Below are positions 1 through 7,709 of a stretch of DNA of 64,000 nt, in pieces (position 1 is the first letter of the stretch; each line of letters opens with the position of its first letter). The notes below the pieces were generated by a model. The model was given only the letters and a program-made list of their open reading frames with translations, did no database searches and was not told the origin of the DNA. Origin of the DNA: Bacillus chungangensis (GTDB taxonomy: Bacteria; Bacillota; Bacilli; Bacillales; Bacillaceae_C); contig NZ_JAUSTT010000024.1 of NCBI RefSeq assembly GCF_030812995.1, positions 1 through 64,000 of the forward strand. The letters are read 5' to 3'. A program made the position numbers and the translations under genes.

Positions 1-173
1 TTAGCAAATTAACACCTAAAAGTTATTGCTAATATGTACGATTCGTTGTATCGGAATTTACGCCCTCGGAGTGTTACACCAAACGAGAGTAGCTTGGGCA
101 AAATCGGATACGTAGAACAGGGAAGCAAACAATTTCTTATAGAGTTTTATAAGGTTTTGGCAACGGTTTAAAC

Positions 174-1265
174 GTGATACAAAAAGCCCTTGCACAAAAA
201 ATTGTTACAGAAGTACGAAAATTAATCGATGAAGATATTGTCATTATGAATATGGAAGGAACAATTATCGCAAGCTCAGATCCTTCACGAATAGACCATC
301 TTCATGAAGGATCATTGCTAACAATGCAGAAGAAACAAACACTTATGATGACAAAATTAGATGAAAAAAAGCTAAAAGGTGTGAAAGCAGGCATCAATTT
401 ACCGATCTTTCTTCACCAGCATATTATTGGAGTCATTGGTATTACTGGCGACCCGAAAAAGGTTGCTCCTTATGGAGAGCTGTTAAAAAAAATGACAGAG
501 CTCATGATTAAAGAAAGCTACTACATAGAAGAAAAGGAACGTCGGGCTCGAAATCTAGAATCTTTCGTTTTTGATTGGCTGGAGCTTCGGGAATGGGATG
601 ATTCCTTTATCCATCGTGCTGAGCTGTTAGGAATCGACACGAATGTACCCCGGCAAGCAGCTTTGCTAGCTGGACAAACAGATGGGCTTCATCCACTAAT
701 TCACCGATTCGATCTTCAACATTCAAGTGATGTGATCGTTCGTTGGGGCCATCATCGCTTTTTACTTTTACTAACAGCAACTGACAAAGGAAATATAGAA
801 CATAGAATCATAGAATGGAAAGAGAAAATCGAAAATCTCCTTCATACACCTGTTCGAATCGGGGTTGGCAGTATTGTCGCTCCCACTCATTTAAAGCAGT
901 CATTACGGCAAGCAACCCGTGCTTTAAAGGCAGCTCAAAGCGAAACGGACATTGTGTTTGACGAAGAGCTTACGCTGGAAATGATTATTGACGATCTGCG
1001 AAAAGAGACAAAGCAGGAATTGATCAAGAGGACGATCAAGCCAATTTTGCAAGAAAAAGAATTGCTCGAAACACTTTCTGCCTTTTTCGCTCATAACCAG
1101 TCTTTGAAAGAAACTGCTAAGTCGCTGCATATTCATATTAATACGCTCCATTATCGTTTGAAAAAAATAAATGAACTAACAGCACTCCATCCACGGCAAA
1201 CAAAAAGCCTCGTCATCCTCTATCTTAGTTTATTATTTTTAGATAAAGAACCAAAAGAAAGCTAA
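174..1265 (+). CDS. CdaR/PucR-type sugar-diacid transcriptional regulator
   Basis: The 363-residue protein has the CdaR layout: an N-terminal sugar-diacid recognition region (about residues 1-130), a central region, and a C-terminal PucR-type helix-turn-helix (about 305-355, with SLKETAKSLHIHINTLHYRL). The first codon is GTG, preceded by an AAGG-containing stretch. It sits immediately upstream of glcD and glcF on the same strand, as the CdaR-like gene ysfB accompanies ysfC-ysfD in Bacillus subtilis. It is therefore inferred to control glycolate or related hydroxy-acid use. The inducer cannot be read from sequence. Confidence 0.85.
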   Translation: MIQKALAQKIVTEVRKLIDEDIVIMNMEGTIIASSDPSRIDHLHEGSLLTMQKKQTLMMTKLDEKKLKGVKAGINLPIFLHQHIIGVIGITGDPKKVAPYGELLKKMTELMIKESYYIEEKERRARNLESFVFDWLELREWDDSFIHRAELLGIDTNVPRQAALLAGQTDGLHPLIHRFDLQHSSDVIVRWGHHRFLLLLTATDKGNIEHRIIEWKEKIENLLHTPVRIGVGSIVAPTHLKQSLRQATRALKAAQSETDIVFDEELTLEMIIDDLRKETKQELIKRTIKPILQEKELLETLSAFFAHNQSLKETAKSLHIHINTLHYRLKKINELTALHPRQTKSLVILYLSLLFLDKEPKES

Positions 1266-1293
1266 CAATATGCTTAATCGTTGTACATTTATC

Positions 1294-1360
1294 CATAGAA
1301 ATTCTTATCTATGCTTTTTATACTATAGATATGATTTCTATGTTCTCTTTCAAACATAGA
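1294..1360 (+). promoter_or_regulatory. CATAGA inverted repeats upstream of glcD (candidate CdaR operator)
   Basis: The gap between the regulator and glcD holds a repeated CATAGA motif. One perfect inverted repeat is CATAGA-N8-TCTATG (1294-1313), a second is ATAGA-N7-TCTAT (1325-1341), and a third half-site CATAGA lies at 1355-1360. Spaced palindromes in front of a catabolic operon and next to its regulator gene suggest an operator. No textbook promoter could be fixed here, so the assignment is inferential. Confidence 0.4.
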
Positions 1361-1439
1361 AATCTTGTACTTTTGTAAGGCTGGATTAATCGCAAAAAAG
1401 AGGGGGAAATGGTTAACAAGGAAGAATGGGGGAACAAAC

Positions 1440-2849
1440 ATGAATTCTTCGTTTAAAGAAGCATTGATCACTATTGTCGGGAAGGAAAATGTTGATGACT
1501 CAACAGCTGGAAGATTAGTATACTCATATGATGCTACACCTGGATTTCAATCGATGCCAGATGCAGTCGTTTCACCGCGTAATACAAAGGAAGTAGCGGA
1601 AATAGTAATACTTTGCAACAAACATCAGATTCCACTCGTTCCTCGCGGTTCTGGAACAAATCTCTGTGCCGGAACTTGTCCAACACAAGGTGGGATTGTA
1701 CTTCTATTCCATCATATGAATCGCATATTGGAATTAGATAAAGAAAATTTAACCGTTACTGTACAGCCTGGCGTCATTACGCTAGATGTAATGAAAACAG
1801 TGGAAGCACATGGATTATTTTACCCGCCTGACCCCAGCTCCATGACTATTTCAACAATAGGCGGCAATATTAATGAGAATTCTGGCGGACTCCGTGGGCT
1901 CAAGTATGGAGTAACACGTGATTACGTACTGGCCCTTGAGGTTGTGCTGCCAAACGGCGATATTATTCGCACCGGTGGGAAATTAGCAAAAGATGTCGCT
2001 GGCTATGATCTTACAAGGTTATTTGTTGGTTCTGAAGGTACGATTGGCATTATTACGGAAGCAACATTGAAATTAATTCCAAAGCCAGAAACAAAAAAGA
2101 CGATGCTCGCATTATATCAAGATATGGAGGCTGCTGCCCGTTCTGTTTCAGCCATCATTGCCAATAAAATTATTCCCGCCACAGTCGAATTTCTTGATCA
2201 GCCGACATTACAGGCTGTCGAGGATTTCGCCAAGATCGGATTGCCGACTAATGTGAAAGCAATATTATTAATTGAACAAGATGGTCCCGCAGCCATCGTT
2301 GAACGAGACATGAACAGCATTGCGACCATTTGCAGAGAAGAGCAAGCTGAAGCTGTTGACATTGCTAAAAACGAACAAGAAGCACATGCTTTAACAACGG
2401 CGCGGCGCTCGGCTTTATCTGCACTCGCACGCCTTAAGCCGACAACGATTTTAGAAGATGCGACTGTACCTCGTTCCGAAATTGCTGCGATGGTAAAGGC
2501 AATCAATGAGATTGCTAAAAAGCATCAAATTACAATTTGTACATTTGGCCACGCTGGCGACGGCAATCTGCATCCTACCTGTCCAACAGATGCACGTGAT
2601 GAAGACGAAATGAAACGTGTTGAAGCAGCATTCTCTGAAATTTTTGCCAAAGCAATTGAACTAGGCGGAACTATTACTGGCGAGCACGGTGTTGGGGAAA
2701 TGAAAGCACCTTATCTCGAATGGAAGCTCGGTAAAGAAGGCATTGCCGCAATGAAAGCATTGAAGCAAAGCTTTGATCCGAATAATATTATGAACCCTGG
2801 CAAAATCTTTGCGAAAGACAGCAGGAAACGTGTGGTGGTCACAAGATGA
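1440..2849 (+). CDS. glcD: Glycolate oxidase FAD-binding subunit GlcD
   Basis: This FAD-linked oxidase oxidises glycolate, or a similar 2-hydroxy acid, to the 2-keto acid. The 469-residue product has an FAD-binding PCMH domain with PRGSGTNLCAG near residue 70 and PPDPSS near 130, then a C-terminal FAD-oxidase domain ending in FDPNNIMNPGKIF, a family hallmark. A longer frame opens at 1365, but the ATG at 1440 follows a GGGGGAA ribosome site and gives the usual length. The stop overlaps the glcF start by 4 bases, so the two are translationally coupled. No glcE gene is present, as in the two-gene Bacillus version (ysfC-ysfD). Confidence 0.93.
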   Translation: MNSSFKEALITIVGKENVDDSTAGRLVYSYDATPGFQSMPDAVVSPRNTKEVAEIVILCNKHQIPLVPRGSGTNLCAGTCPTQGGIVLLFHHMNRILELDKENLTVTVQPGVITLDVMKTVEAHGLFYPPDPSSMTISTIGGNINENSGGLRGLKYGVTRDYVLALEVVLPNGDIIRTGGKLAKDVAGYDLTRLFVGSEGTIGIITEATLKLIPKPETKKTMLALYQDMEAAARSVSAIIANKIIPATVEFLDQPTLQAVEDFAKIGLPTNVKAILLIEQDGPAAIVERDMNSIATICREEQAEAVDIAKNEQEAHALTTARRSALSALARLKPTTILEDATVPRSEIAAMVKAINEIAKKHQITICTFGHAGDGNLHPTCPTDARDEDEMKRVEAAFSEIFAKAIELGGTITGEHGVGEMKAPYLEWKLGKEGIAAMKALKQSFDPNNIMNPGKIFAKDSRKRVVVTR

Positions 2850-4195
2850 CAATGACAAAAGAACAAGCCGATATTCAACAAGCATTTACCGAAAGAATGG
2901 ATGAAGAAGAATTGTTAAATTGCATGCGCTGCGGCTTCTGTTTGCCAGCATGTCCGACGTATATCGAGACAGGCTTCCAGGAAAAGCATTCTCCACGCGG
3001 CCGGATTGCTCTAATGAAGGCTGTTGCGGATGGTCTGATTGCCCCTGATGATGACGTCGAAGCGTCGTTGGATCTTTGTCTTGGCTGCCGCGCATGTGAA
3101 CCAGTTTGTCCTGCTGGCGTAAATTACGGCCATTTGTTAGAGGAAGCAAGAGATATTTTTAAGCAGCATCGCAAGCAGAGCTTCCCTGTGAAACAAGTGA
3201 GAAAAACTGTCTTTGAAGGACTTTTTCCTCATCAAAAGCGAATCCGTGCAGCAACAGGCTTGCTCGGTTTTTATCAACGATCAGGGCTGCAAAAGGCGGC
3301 AAGAAAAATCGGCTTTATGAAACTGTTTCCAGATCATCTCGCTGGAATGGAAAGCGTACTTCCAAAAGTGCCTACAATGAAAAAAATGAAACAACGGCCT
3401 GCTTACTTGCCAGCAGATCATGAAAAAACAGCGAAAGCGGCCTTTTTTTCCGGCTGTCTTATGGATACGATGTTTTTAGAAACAAATGATGCAACATTAA
3501 AGCTATTGCAAATGGCCGGCTGCGAAATCGTTATTCCAACTGCACAAGGCTGCTGCGGTGCTTTGCATGGACATAGCGGCGAAAAGGAAAAAGCAAAAGA
3601 AATGGCGAAAAAAAATATTGAAGCATTTGAACAAACAAATGCAGACTATATCATTACAAATGCTGGAGGCTGTGGGGCATTCCTGATTCGCTACGATCAT
3701 TTATTAAAGGATGAACTTGATTGGGCAGAAAGAGCAAAAAACTTTACTCGCAGACTAAAGGATATCACGCAAATATTATTGGAATTAAATTTTCATCAAC
3801 GTATTCCTTTGCAATTGCCTACACAAATATTGACATATCAAGATTCATGCCACTTGCGAAATGTGATGCATACGTACACAGCACCAAGGACACTGCTGCA
3901 AGCAATTGAAGGAGCAACATATCAAGAAATGAGGGATGCAGATCGCTGCTGCGGCTCTGCTGGCATTTATAACATTGTGGAGCCAAGCATGTCGATGCAA
4001 ATACTTGATCATAAAATGGCCAATGCCATTGCCACAGAAGCAACAACGATTGTCACCGCTAATCCCGGCTGTTTGCTGCAAATGAAGCTTGGTATTGAGC
4101 GCGAAGGCCTCAGTTCTAAAATACGTGCTGTCCACATTGTTGATGTCTTATTAGAAGCAGCATCGAAAGGCGGCAAGAAAGATACTCTTTTATAG
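2846..4195 (+). CDS. glcF: Glycolate oxidase iron-sulfur subunit GlcF
   Basis: The 449-residue protein carries two 4Fe-4S ferredoxin motifs near the N-terminus (CMRCGFCLPACP and CLGCRACEPVCP) and two cysteine-rich CCG domains (GCCGALHG and DRCCGSAGIYN). These are typical of GlcF and heterodisulfide-reductase-type electron-transfer subunits. It passes electrons from GlcD towards the quinone pool. The ATG lies in the ATGA overlap with the glcD stop. A degraded second copy of its 3' end occurs at 6137-6270, showing that part of this gene was included in a tandem duplication. Confidence 0.92.
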   Translation: MTMTKEQADIQQAFTERMDEEELLNCMRCGFCLPACPTYIETGFQEKHSPRGRIALMKAVADGLIAPDDDVEASLDLCLGCRACEPVCPAGVNYGHLLEEARDIFKQHRKQSFPVKQVRKTVFEGLFPHQKRIRAATGLLGFYQRSGLQKAARKIGFMKLFPDHLAGMESVLPKVPTMKKMKQRPAYLPADHEKTAKAAFFSGCLMDTMFLETNDATLKLLQMAGCEIVIPTAQGCCGALHGHSGEKEKAKEMAKKNIEAFEQTNADYIITNAGGCGAFLIRYDHLLKDELDWAERAKNFTRRLKDITQILLELNFHQRIPLQLPTQILTYQDSCHLRNVMHTYTAPRTLLQAIEGATYQEMRDADRCCGSAGIYNIVEPSMSMQILDHKMANAIATEATTIVTANPGCLLQMKLGIEREGLSSKIRAVHIVDVLLEAASKGGKKDTLL

Positions 4196-4196
4196 C

Positions 4197-4232
4197 AAAA
4201 ACAGGTTCCTATCGGTTAGGAGCCTGTTTTTT
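4197..4232. terminator. Bidirectional terminator between glcF and the RodA-like gene
   Basis: The stem ACAGG-TTCCTA / TAGGAG-CCTGT has an A-run on the left and a T-run on the right, so it can end transcription from both sides. It lies just after the glcF stop, and its loop contains the stop codon of the convergent RodA-like gene. The same hairpin recurs at 6272-6306 as part of the duplication. Confidence 0.85.
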
Positions 4233-5424
4233 CGTCAAAATAATTTGGTTTGTCGCTATCCGTTGCAAACATATATTTCTTATAATGAAAGCGGACAGAA
4301 AAAACCAATCCTATTGCCATCATATAAGCCATTAGACCACTGCCGCCGTAGCTAACGAAAGGCAATTGTATTCCCGTAATTGGCATCAACTGAATCGTCA
4401 TGCCAATATTTTGAAACGCCTGAAAAGATATCATCATCGCGACACCAGCACAAATATAAGAGTAAAAACTATTTTTCGTTTCCAAGCCTGTTTTTGTAAT
4501 ATGATAAATTAACATAAATAACAAGCCTATCACAATACTGGCGCCGACAAAGCCAAAATCCTCGCCGATAACGCTAAAAATAAAATCGGTATGGCTTTCT
4601 GGAATGTATACTTCGCCATTGCCGACCCCTTTTCCAGTCGTCTGTCCAGATCCAATCGCATTCAACGATTTCATAATGTGATAGCCCTCTTTCGGATAGC
4701 TTTCTGGATCTAGCCAAGAATAAATTCGTCCCAGTTGGTGGTCTGCTAAAAATTTTGCAGCGAAATCAGGATACCAGAGCACGATATACACCATAATTCC
4801 AGCAAAGCCTAAGCCGCCTCCAAAAAGAGGTGCGATTATTTTCCAATTAATACCTGACACAAATACAATCGCACAAAAAATGGCAACATACACGAGCGCT
4901 GTTCCTAAGTCCGGCTGTTTATAAATAATTGCAGCAGGAACCATCGTAATGACGCCAAGTTTTATGAGCAGCCAAAGATCTGTTTTCAATGTTTTCATTT
5001 TATATTGATGATGATGATCCGAAACAATTTTTGCCAGCAATACAATGAGGAAAACCTTTAAAACCTCTGAAGGTTGAAAAGTCCCCATCCCAGGAACCCT
5101 GTACCAGCTAATCGCCCCATTTATCTTAGGAGCAATCGACGGAGCAATCGACGCTATAAACGGCAAAGCAACTACTAATAAGACACCGAGTCCATAGAGA
5201 AACCAAGCAAGCTTCTTTAATTGCTCGGAATCAAATTGAATGACAATGAAAATGATCACGGTCCCTACCCCATACCAAAAAGCTTGTTGCATAGCGAAAT
5301 TCTTATCATATTGTGGTGATTGCTGAGCACTATAGATGGCAATCAAACTAACGATTGCCAGCAGCATAAGCGATAACACTAATCCATAATCTATTCTTGA
5401 AGTAATTTTTTTCTGAGAAGTCAT
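4216..5424 (-). CDS. FtsW/RodA/SpoVE (SEDS) family glycan polymerase, copy 1
   Basis: The 402-residue polytopic membrane protein belongs to the SEDS family, which polymerises peptidoglycan from lipid II with a partner class B PBP. The signature PESHTDFIFSVIGEDFGF and FVSYGGSG are present, with about ten hydrophobic segments. Overall it looks most like RodA-type proteins (cell elongation), but a lineage-specific role is possible. An AGAGGAG site lies 10 bases before the ATG. Its stop codon sits in the shared terminator. A near copy lies at 6290-7489; I count roughly 30 substitutions and a 3-residue gap, about 92% identity by eye. Confidence 0.88.
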   Translation of the reverse strand: MTSQKKITSRIDYGLVLSLMLLAIVSLIAIYSAQQSPQYDKNFAMQQAFWYGVGTVIIFIVIQFDSEQLKKLAWFLYGLGVLLVVALPFIASIAPSIAPKINGAISWYRVPGMGTFQPSEVLKVFLIVLLAKIVSDHHHQYKMKTLKTDLWLLIKLGVITMVPAAIIYKQPDLGTALVYVAIFCAIVFVSGINWKIIAPLFGGGLGFAGIMVYIVLWYPDFAAKFLADHQLGRIYSWLDPESYPKEGYHIMKSLNAIGSGQTTGKGVGNGEVYIPESHTDFIFSVIGEDFGFVGASIVIGLLFMLIYHITKTGLETKNSFYSYICAGVAMMISFQAFQNIGMTIQLMPITGIQLPFVSYGGSGLMAYMMAIGLVFSVRFHYKKYMFATDSDKPNYFDEKTGS

Positions 5425-5721
5425 GTTTTTGCGTCTCCTCTATTTAAAATGTAGTGAAGCTTCCTTCACTGCTCGAAATTTGAGCAACACATATATACAT
5501 CAATCCGTGGGAATGATGTAGAGCTTACATGCAGCTTTATTTGCTTTTTTCCTATCGCTGATCATGGAACATTACTAGAACCAGCAAAAAATTATGTAAG
5601 CAAACACATATTACCATTATACTGAAAGAAAACCATAAAACAAAGAACAATTCATTCGTCAGCAAAAATTGAATTTCCTCACGCATTACTCTACAATATA
5701 CCTGAATAGGAGGCTAATAAA

Positions 5722-6036
5722 ATGGAAAAAATAACATCCCTTGACATGTTTGAACAATGCATCTCGCTGCCTGAACCAGCGATTATGGTTTTTACTGCTG
5801 ACTGGTGTCCAGACTGCAGGCGCATGGAAATGTTCATTGATGATATCATTGCAGAATACACGCAATATAAATGGTATGAAGTGGATCGAGATGCGTTTCC
5901 AACACTCGCTGAAACGTATGAAGTAATGGGAATTCCAAGCTTATTGCTCTTTCAAGATGGAGAGAAAATAGCTCATTTACATAGTGCAAATGCAAAAACA
6001 CCACAACAAGTTCGTGACTTTTTGGCACAGCTTTAA
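5722..6036 (+). CDS. Thioredoxin-like protein with WCPDC active site
   Basis: The 104-residue protein has the thioredoxin fold: an active-site motif ADWCPDC near residue 28, the cis-proline region MGIPSLLLF near 75, and an FxDGE-type segment after it. WCPDC differs from the WCGPC of housekeeping thioredoxin and is typical of small YtpP-like thioredoxin-family proteins; the specific redox role is unknown. A TAGGAGG site precedes the ATG. The gene diverges from the RodA-like gene across about 300 bases, in which I see no clear feature beyond AT-rich sequence. Its counterpart in the second duplicated unit is missing. Confidence 0.85.
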   Translation: MEKITSLDMFEQCISLPEPAIMVFTADWCPDCRRMEMFIDDIIAEYTQYKWYEVDRDAFPTLAETYEVMGIPSLLLFQDGEKIAHLHSANAKTPQQVRDFLAQL

Positions 6037-6057
6037 AGTAAAAGACGACAGAAATAA

Positions 6058-6080
6058 AGCTCGGCATACGCCGAGTTTCT
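6058..6080 (+). terminator. Terminator of the thioredoxin-like gene
   Basis: A CTCGGC-N4-GCCGAG stem followed by TTTCTCC lies about 20 bases after the stop. A copy of the same hairpin (7528-7548) lies beyond the second RodA-like gene, where the thioredoxin gene would have been. Confidence 0.75.
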
Positions 6081-6136
6081 CCTTCTTTATCTAGCCTTCC
6101 CTATTTAACAAAAGTTCACAAGTGATATAGTCTTCT

Positions 6137-6270
6137 GTCATGCTAATCCAGGCTGTCTATTGGAAATGAAGTTCAGCATTGAACGAAATGCCTTAATGTG
6201 AAAGTACGTGCTATCTACATTGTCTATCTCTTTTTAGAAGGAGCATTGAAAGAAACACACGTTTATAGTA
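6137..6270 (+). pseudogene. Fossil of the glcF 3' end
   Basis: This stretch aligns without large gaps to the last 130-odd bases of glcF (4051-4195). Shared blocks include GCTAATCC-GGCTGT, AAATGAAG, TACGTGCT, ACATTGT and TTAGAAG, ending at the same terminator hairpin. The reading frame is broken by substitutions and small deletions. It cannot be functional and marks the left breakpoint of the duplicated RodA-like unit. Confidence 0.82.
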
Positions 6271-6271
6271 A

Positions 6272-6306
6272 AAAACAAGTTCCTATCGGTTAGGAGCCTG
6301 TTTTTT
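6272..6306. terminator. Duplicated bidirectional terminator
   Basis: This copy of the hairpin at 4197-4232 has one stem change (ACAAG for ACAGG). It lies at the 3' end of the second RodA-like gene and includes its stop codon. Confidence 0.75.
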
Positions 6307-7489
6307 CGTCAAAATAGTCTGGTTTGTCGCTATCAGTAGCAAACATATATTTCTTATAATGAAAACGGACAGAAAACACCAATCCTATTGCCATCATATA
6401 AGCCATTAACCCACTGCCGCCGTAACTAATAAACGGCAATTGTATTCCAGTAATTGGCATTAACTGAATCGTCATGCCAATATTTTGAAACACTTGAAAA
6501 GAGATCATCATCGCGACGCCAGCGCAAATATAAGAGTAAAAACTATTTTTCGTTTCCAAACCTGTTTTTGTAATATGATAAATCAACATAAACAATAAAC
6601 CGATCACAATACTCGCGCCGATAAAGCCAAAATCCTCGCCAATAACACTAAAAATAAAATCGGTATGGCTTTCTGGAATGTATACTTCGCCATTGCCGAT
6701 CCCTTTTCCGGTCGTCTGTCCAGAACCGATCGCATTCAACGATTTTAAAATGTGATAGCCCTCTGTCGGATAGCTTTCTGGATCAAGCCAGGAATAAATT
6801 CGCCCAAGCTGATGGCTTGCTAATAACTTTTCAGCAAAATCAGGATACCAGAGCACGATATAAACCATTAATCCAGCAAACCCTAAGCCACCTCCGAAAA
6901 GAGGTACAATGATTTTCCAATTAATACCTGAAACAAATACAATCGCACAAAAAATGGCAACATATACAAGCGCTGTCCCCAAATCTGGCTGTTTAAAAAT
7001 AATCGCAGCAGGAACCATCGTAATGGCGCCGAGTTTGATAAGCAGCCACAGGTCTGTTTTCAATGTTTTTATTTTATATTGATGATGATGATCAGAAACA
7101 ATTTTCGCAAGCAATATAATGAGAAACACCTTTAAAACCTCTGAAGGCTGAAATGTCCCCAATCCAGGAACCTTGTACAACCTAATCGCGCCATTTAGTT
7201 CGGGAGCAATTGAACGCGGCATAAACGGCAAAGCAACTACTAGTAAGAAACCAAATCCATAGAGATGCCAAGCAAGCTTCTTTAATTGCTCGGAATCAAA
7301 TTGAATGACAATGAAAATGATCACGGTCCCTACCCCGTACCAAAAAGCTTGTAGCATTGCGAAATTTCTATTATATTGTGGTGATTGCTGAGCACTGTAG
7401 ATGGCAATCAAACTAACGATTGCCAGCAACATAAGCGATAATACTAATCCATAATCTATTCTTGAAGTAATTTTTTTCTGAGAAGTCAT
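6290..7489 (-). CDS. FtsW/RodA/SpoVE (SEDS) family glycan polymerase, copy 2
   Basis: This 399-residue paralogue of the gene at 4216-5424 is colinear over its full length. It keeps the SEDS signature PESHTDFIFSVIGED and the loop GSGQTTGKGIGNGEVY. Changes cluster in the second extracytoplasmic/TM region (residues 82-112), where it is three residues shorter; most others are conservative. The intact frame and conservative changes suggest it is still under selection. The same AGAGGAG ribosome site is present. Whether the two copies differ in timing, for instance growth versus sporulation, is not visible. Confidence 0.86.
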   Translation of the reverse strand: MTSQKKITSRIDYGLVLSLMLLAIVSLIAIYSAQQSPQYNRNFAMLQAFWYGVGTVIIFIVIQFDSEQLKKLAWHLYGFGFLLVVALPFMPRSIAPELNGAIRLYKVPGLGTFQPSEVLKVFLIILLAKIVSDHHHQYKIKTLKTDLWLLIKLGAITMVPAAIIFKQPDLGTALVYVAIFCAIVFVSGINWKIIVPLFGGGLGFAGLMVYIVLWYPDFAEKLLASHQLGRIYSWLDPESYPTEGYHILKSLNAIGSGQTTGKGIGNGEVYIPESHTDFIFSVIGEDFGFIGASIVIGLLFMLIYHITKTGLETKNSFYSYICAGVAMMISFQVFQNIGMTIQLMPITGIQLPFISYGGSGLMAYMMAIGLVFSVRFHYKKYMFATDSDKPDYFDEKTGS

Positions 7490-7709
7490 GATTTTGCGTC
7501 TCCTCTATTTATAGATGTGGGATAAAGCTCGGCAAGCGCCGAGTTTTTTCATCTTTAGCCTTTCTATTAACAAAACTTCACAAGTGATACATTCTTCTCT
7601 TTTATAAAAGACGAAAAACAACTCGTATTCGTTACAAGCTAATATTTACTAAAAAAGCCTCATAATGAATATGTAATAAACTTGCTTTTATCACTTTTTT
7701 AGCAGTCCG

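Larger units (their letters stand above)
4051..6136. repeat. Tandem duplication, unit 1 (glcF 3' end - rodA-like - thioredoxin-like)
   Basis: This unit runs from within the glcF 3' end through the terminator, the RodA-like gene, the thioredoxin-like gene and its terminator (the CTCGGC stem) to the flank reading ACAAGTGATA. The same order recurs at 6137-7600 minus the thioredoxin segment. The breakpoints were judged by eye from where similarity begins and ends, and are good to perhaps 20 bases. Confidence 0.75.
6137..7600. repeat. Tandem duplication, unit 2 (glcF fossil - rodA-like, thioredoxin lost)
   Basis: Unit 2 repeats unit 1 in order: glcF 3' fossil, terminator, RodA-like gene, then directly the CTCGGC terminator and the flank ACAAAACTTCACAAGTGATA, which matches 6111-6132. 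About 0.6 kb carrying the thioredoxin gene is absent. At that internal junction (7511-7526) lies TAGATGTGGGATAAA, identical to the tail of the hairpin repeat family found elsewhere here, so an element may have been involved in the deletion. Confidence 0.75.

Noticed and set aside
34-171. 45-codon open frame directly ahead of the CdaR-type gene
   Set aside because: It starts with ATG and reads plausibly, but has no good ribosome site or recognisable family, and the window edge prevents checking context. Left unannotated.
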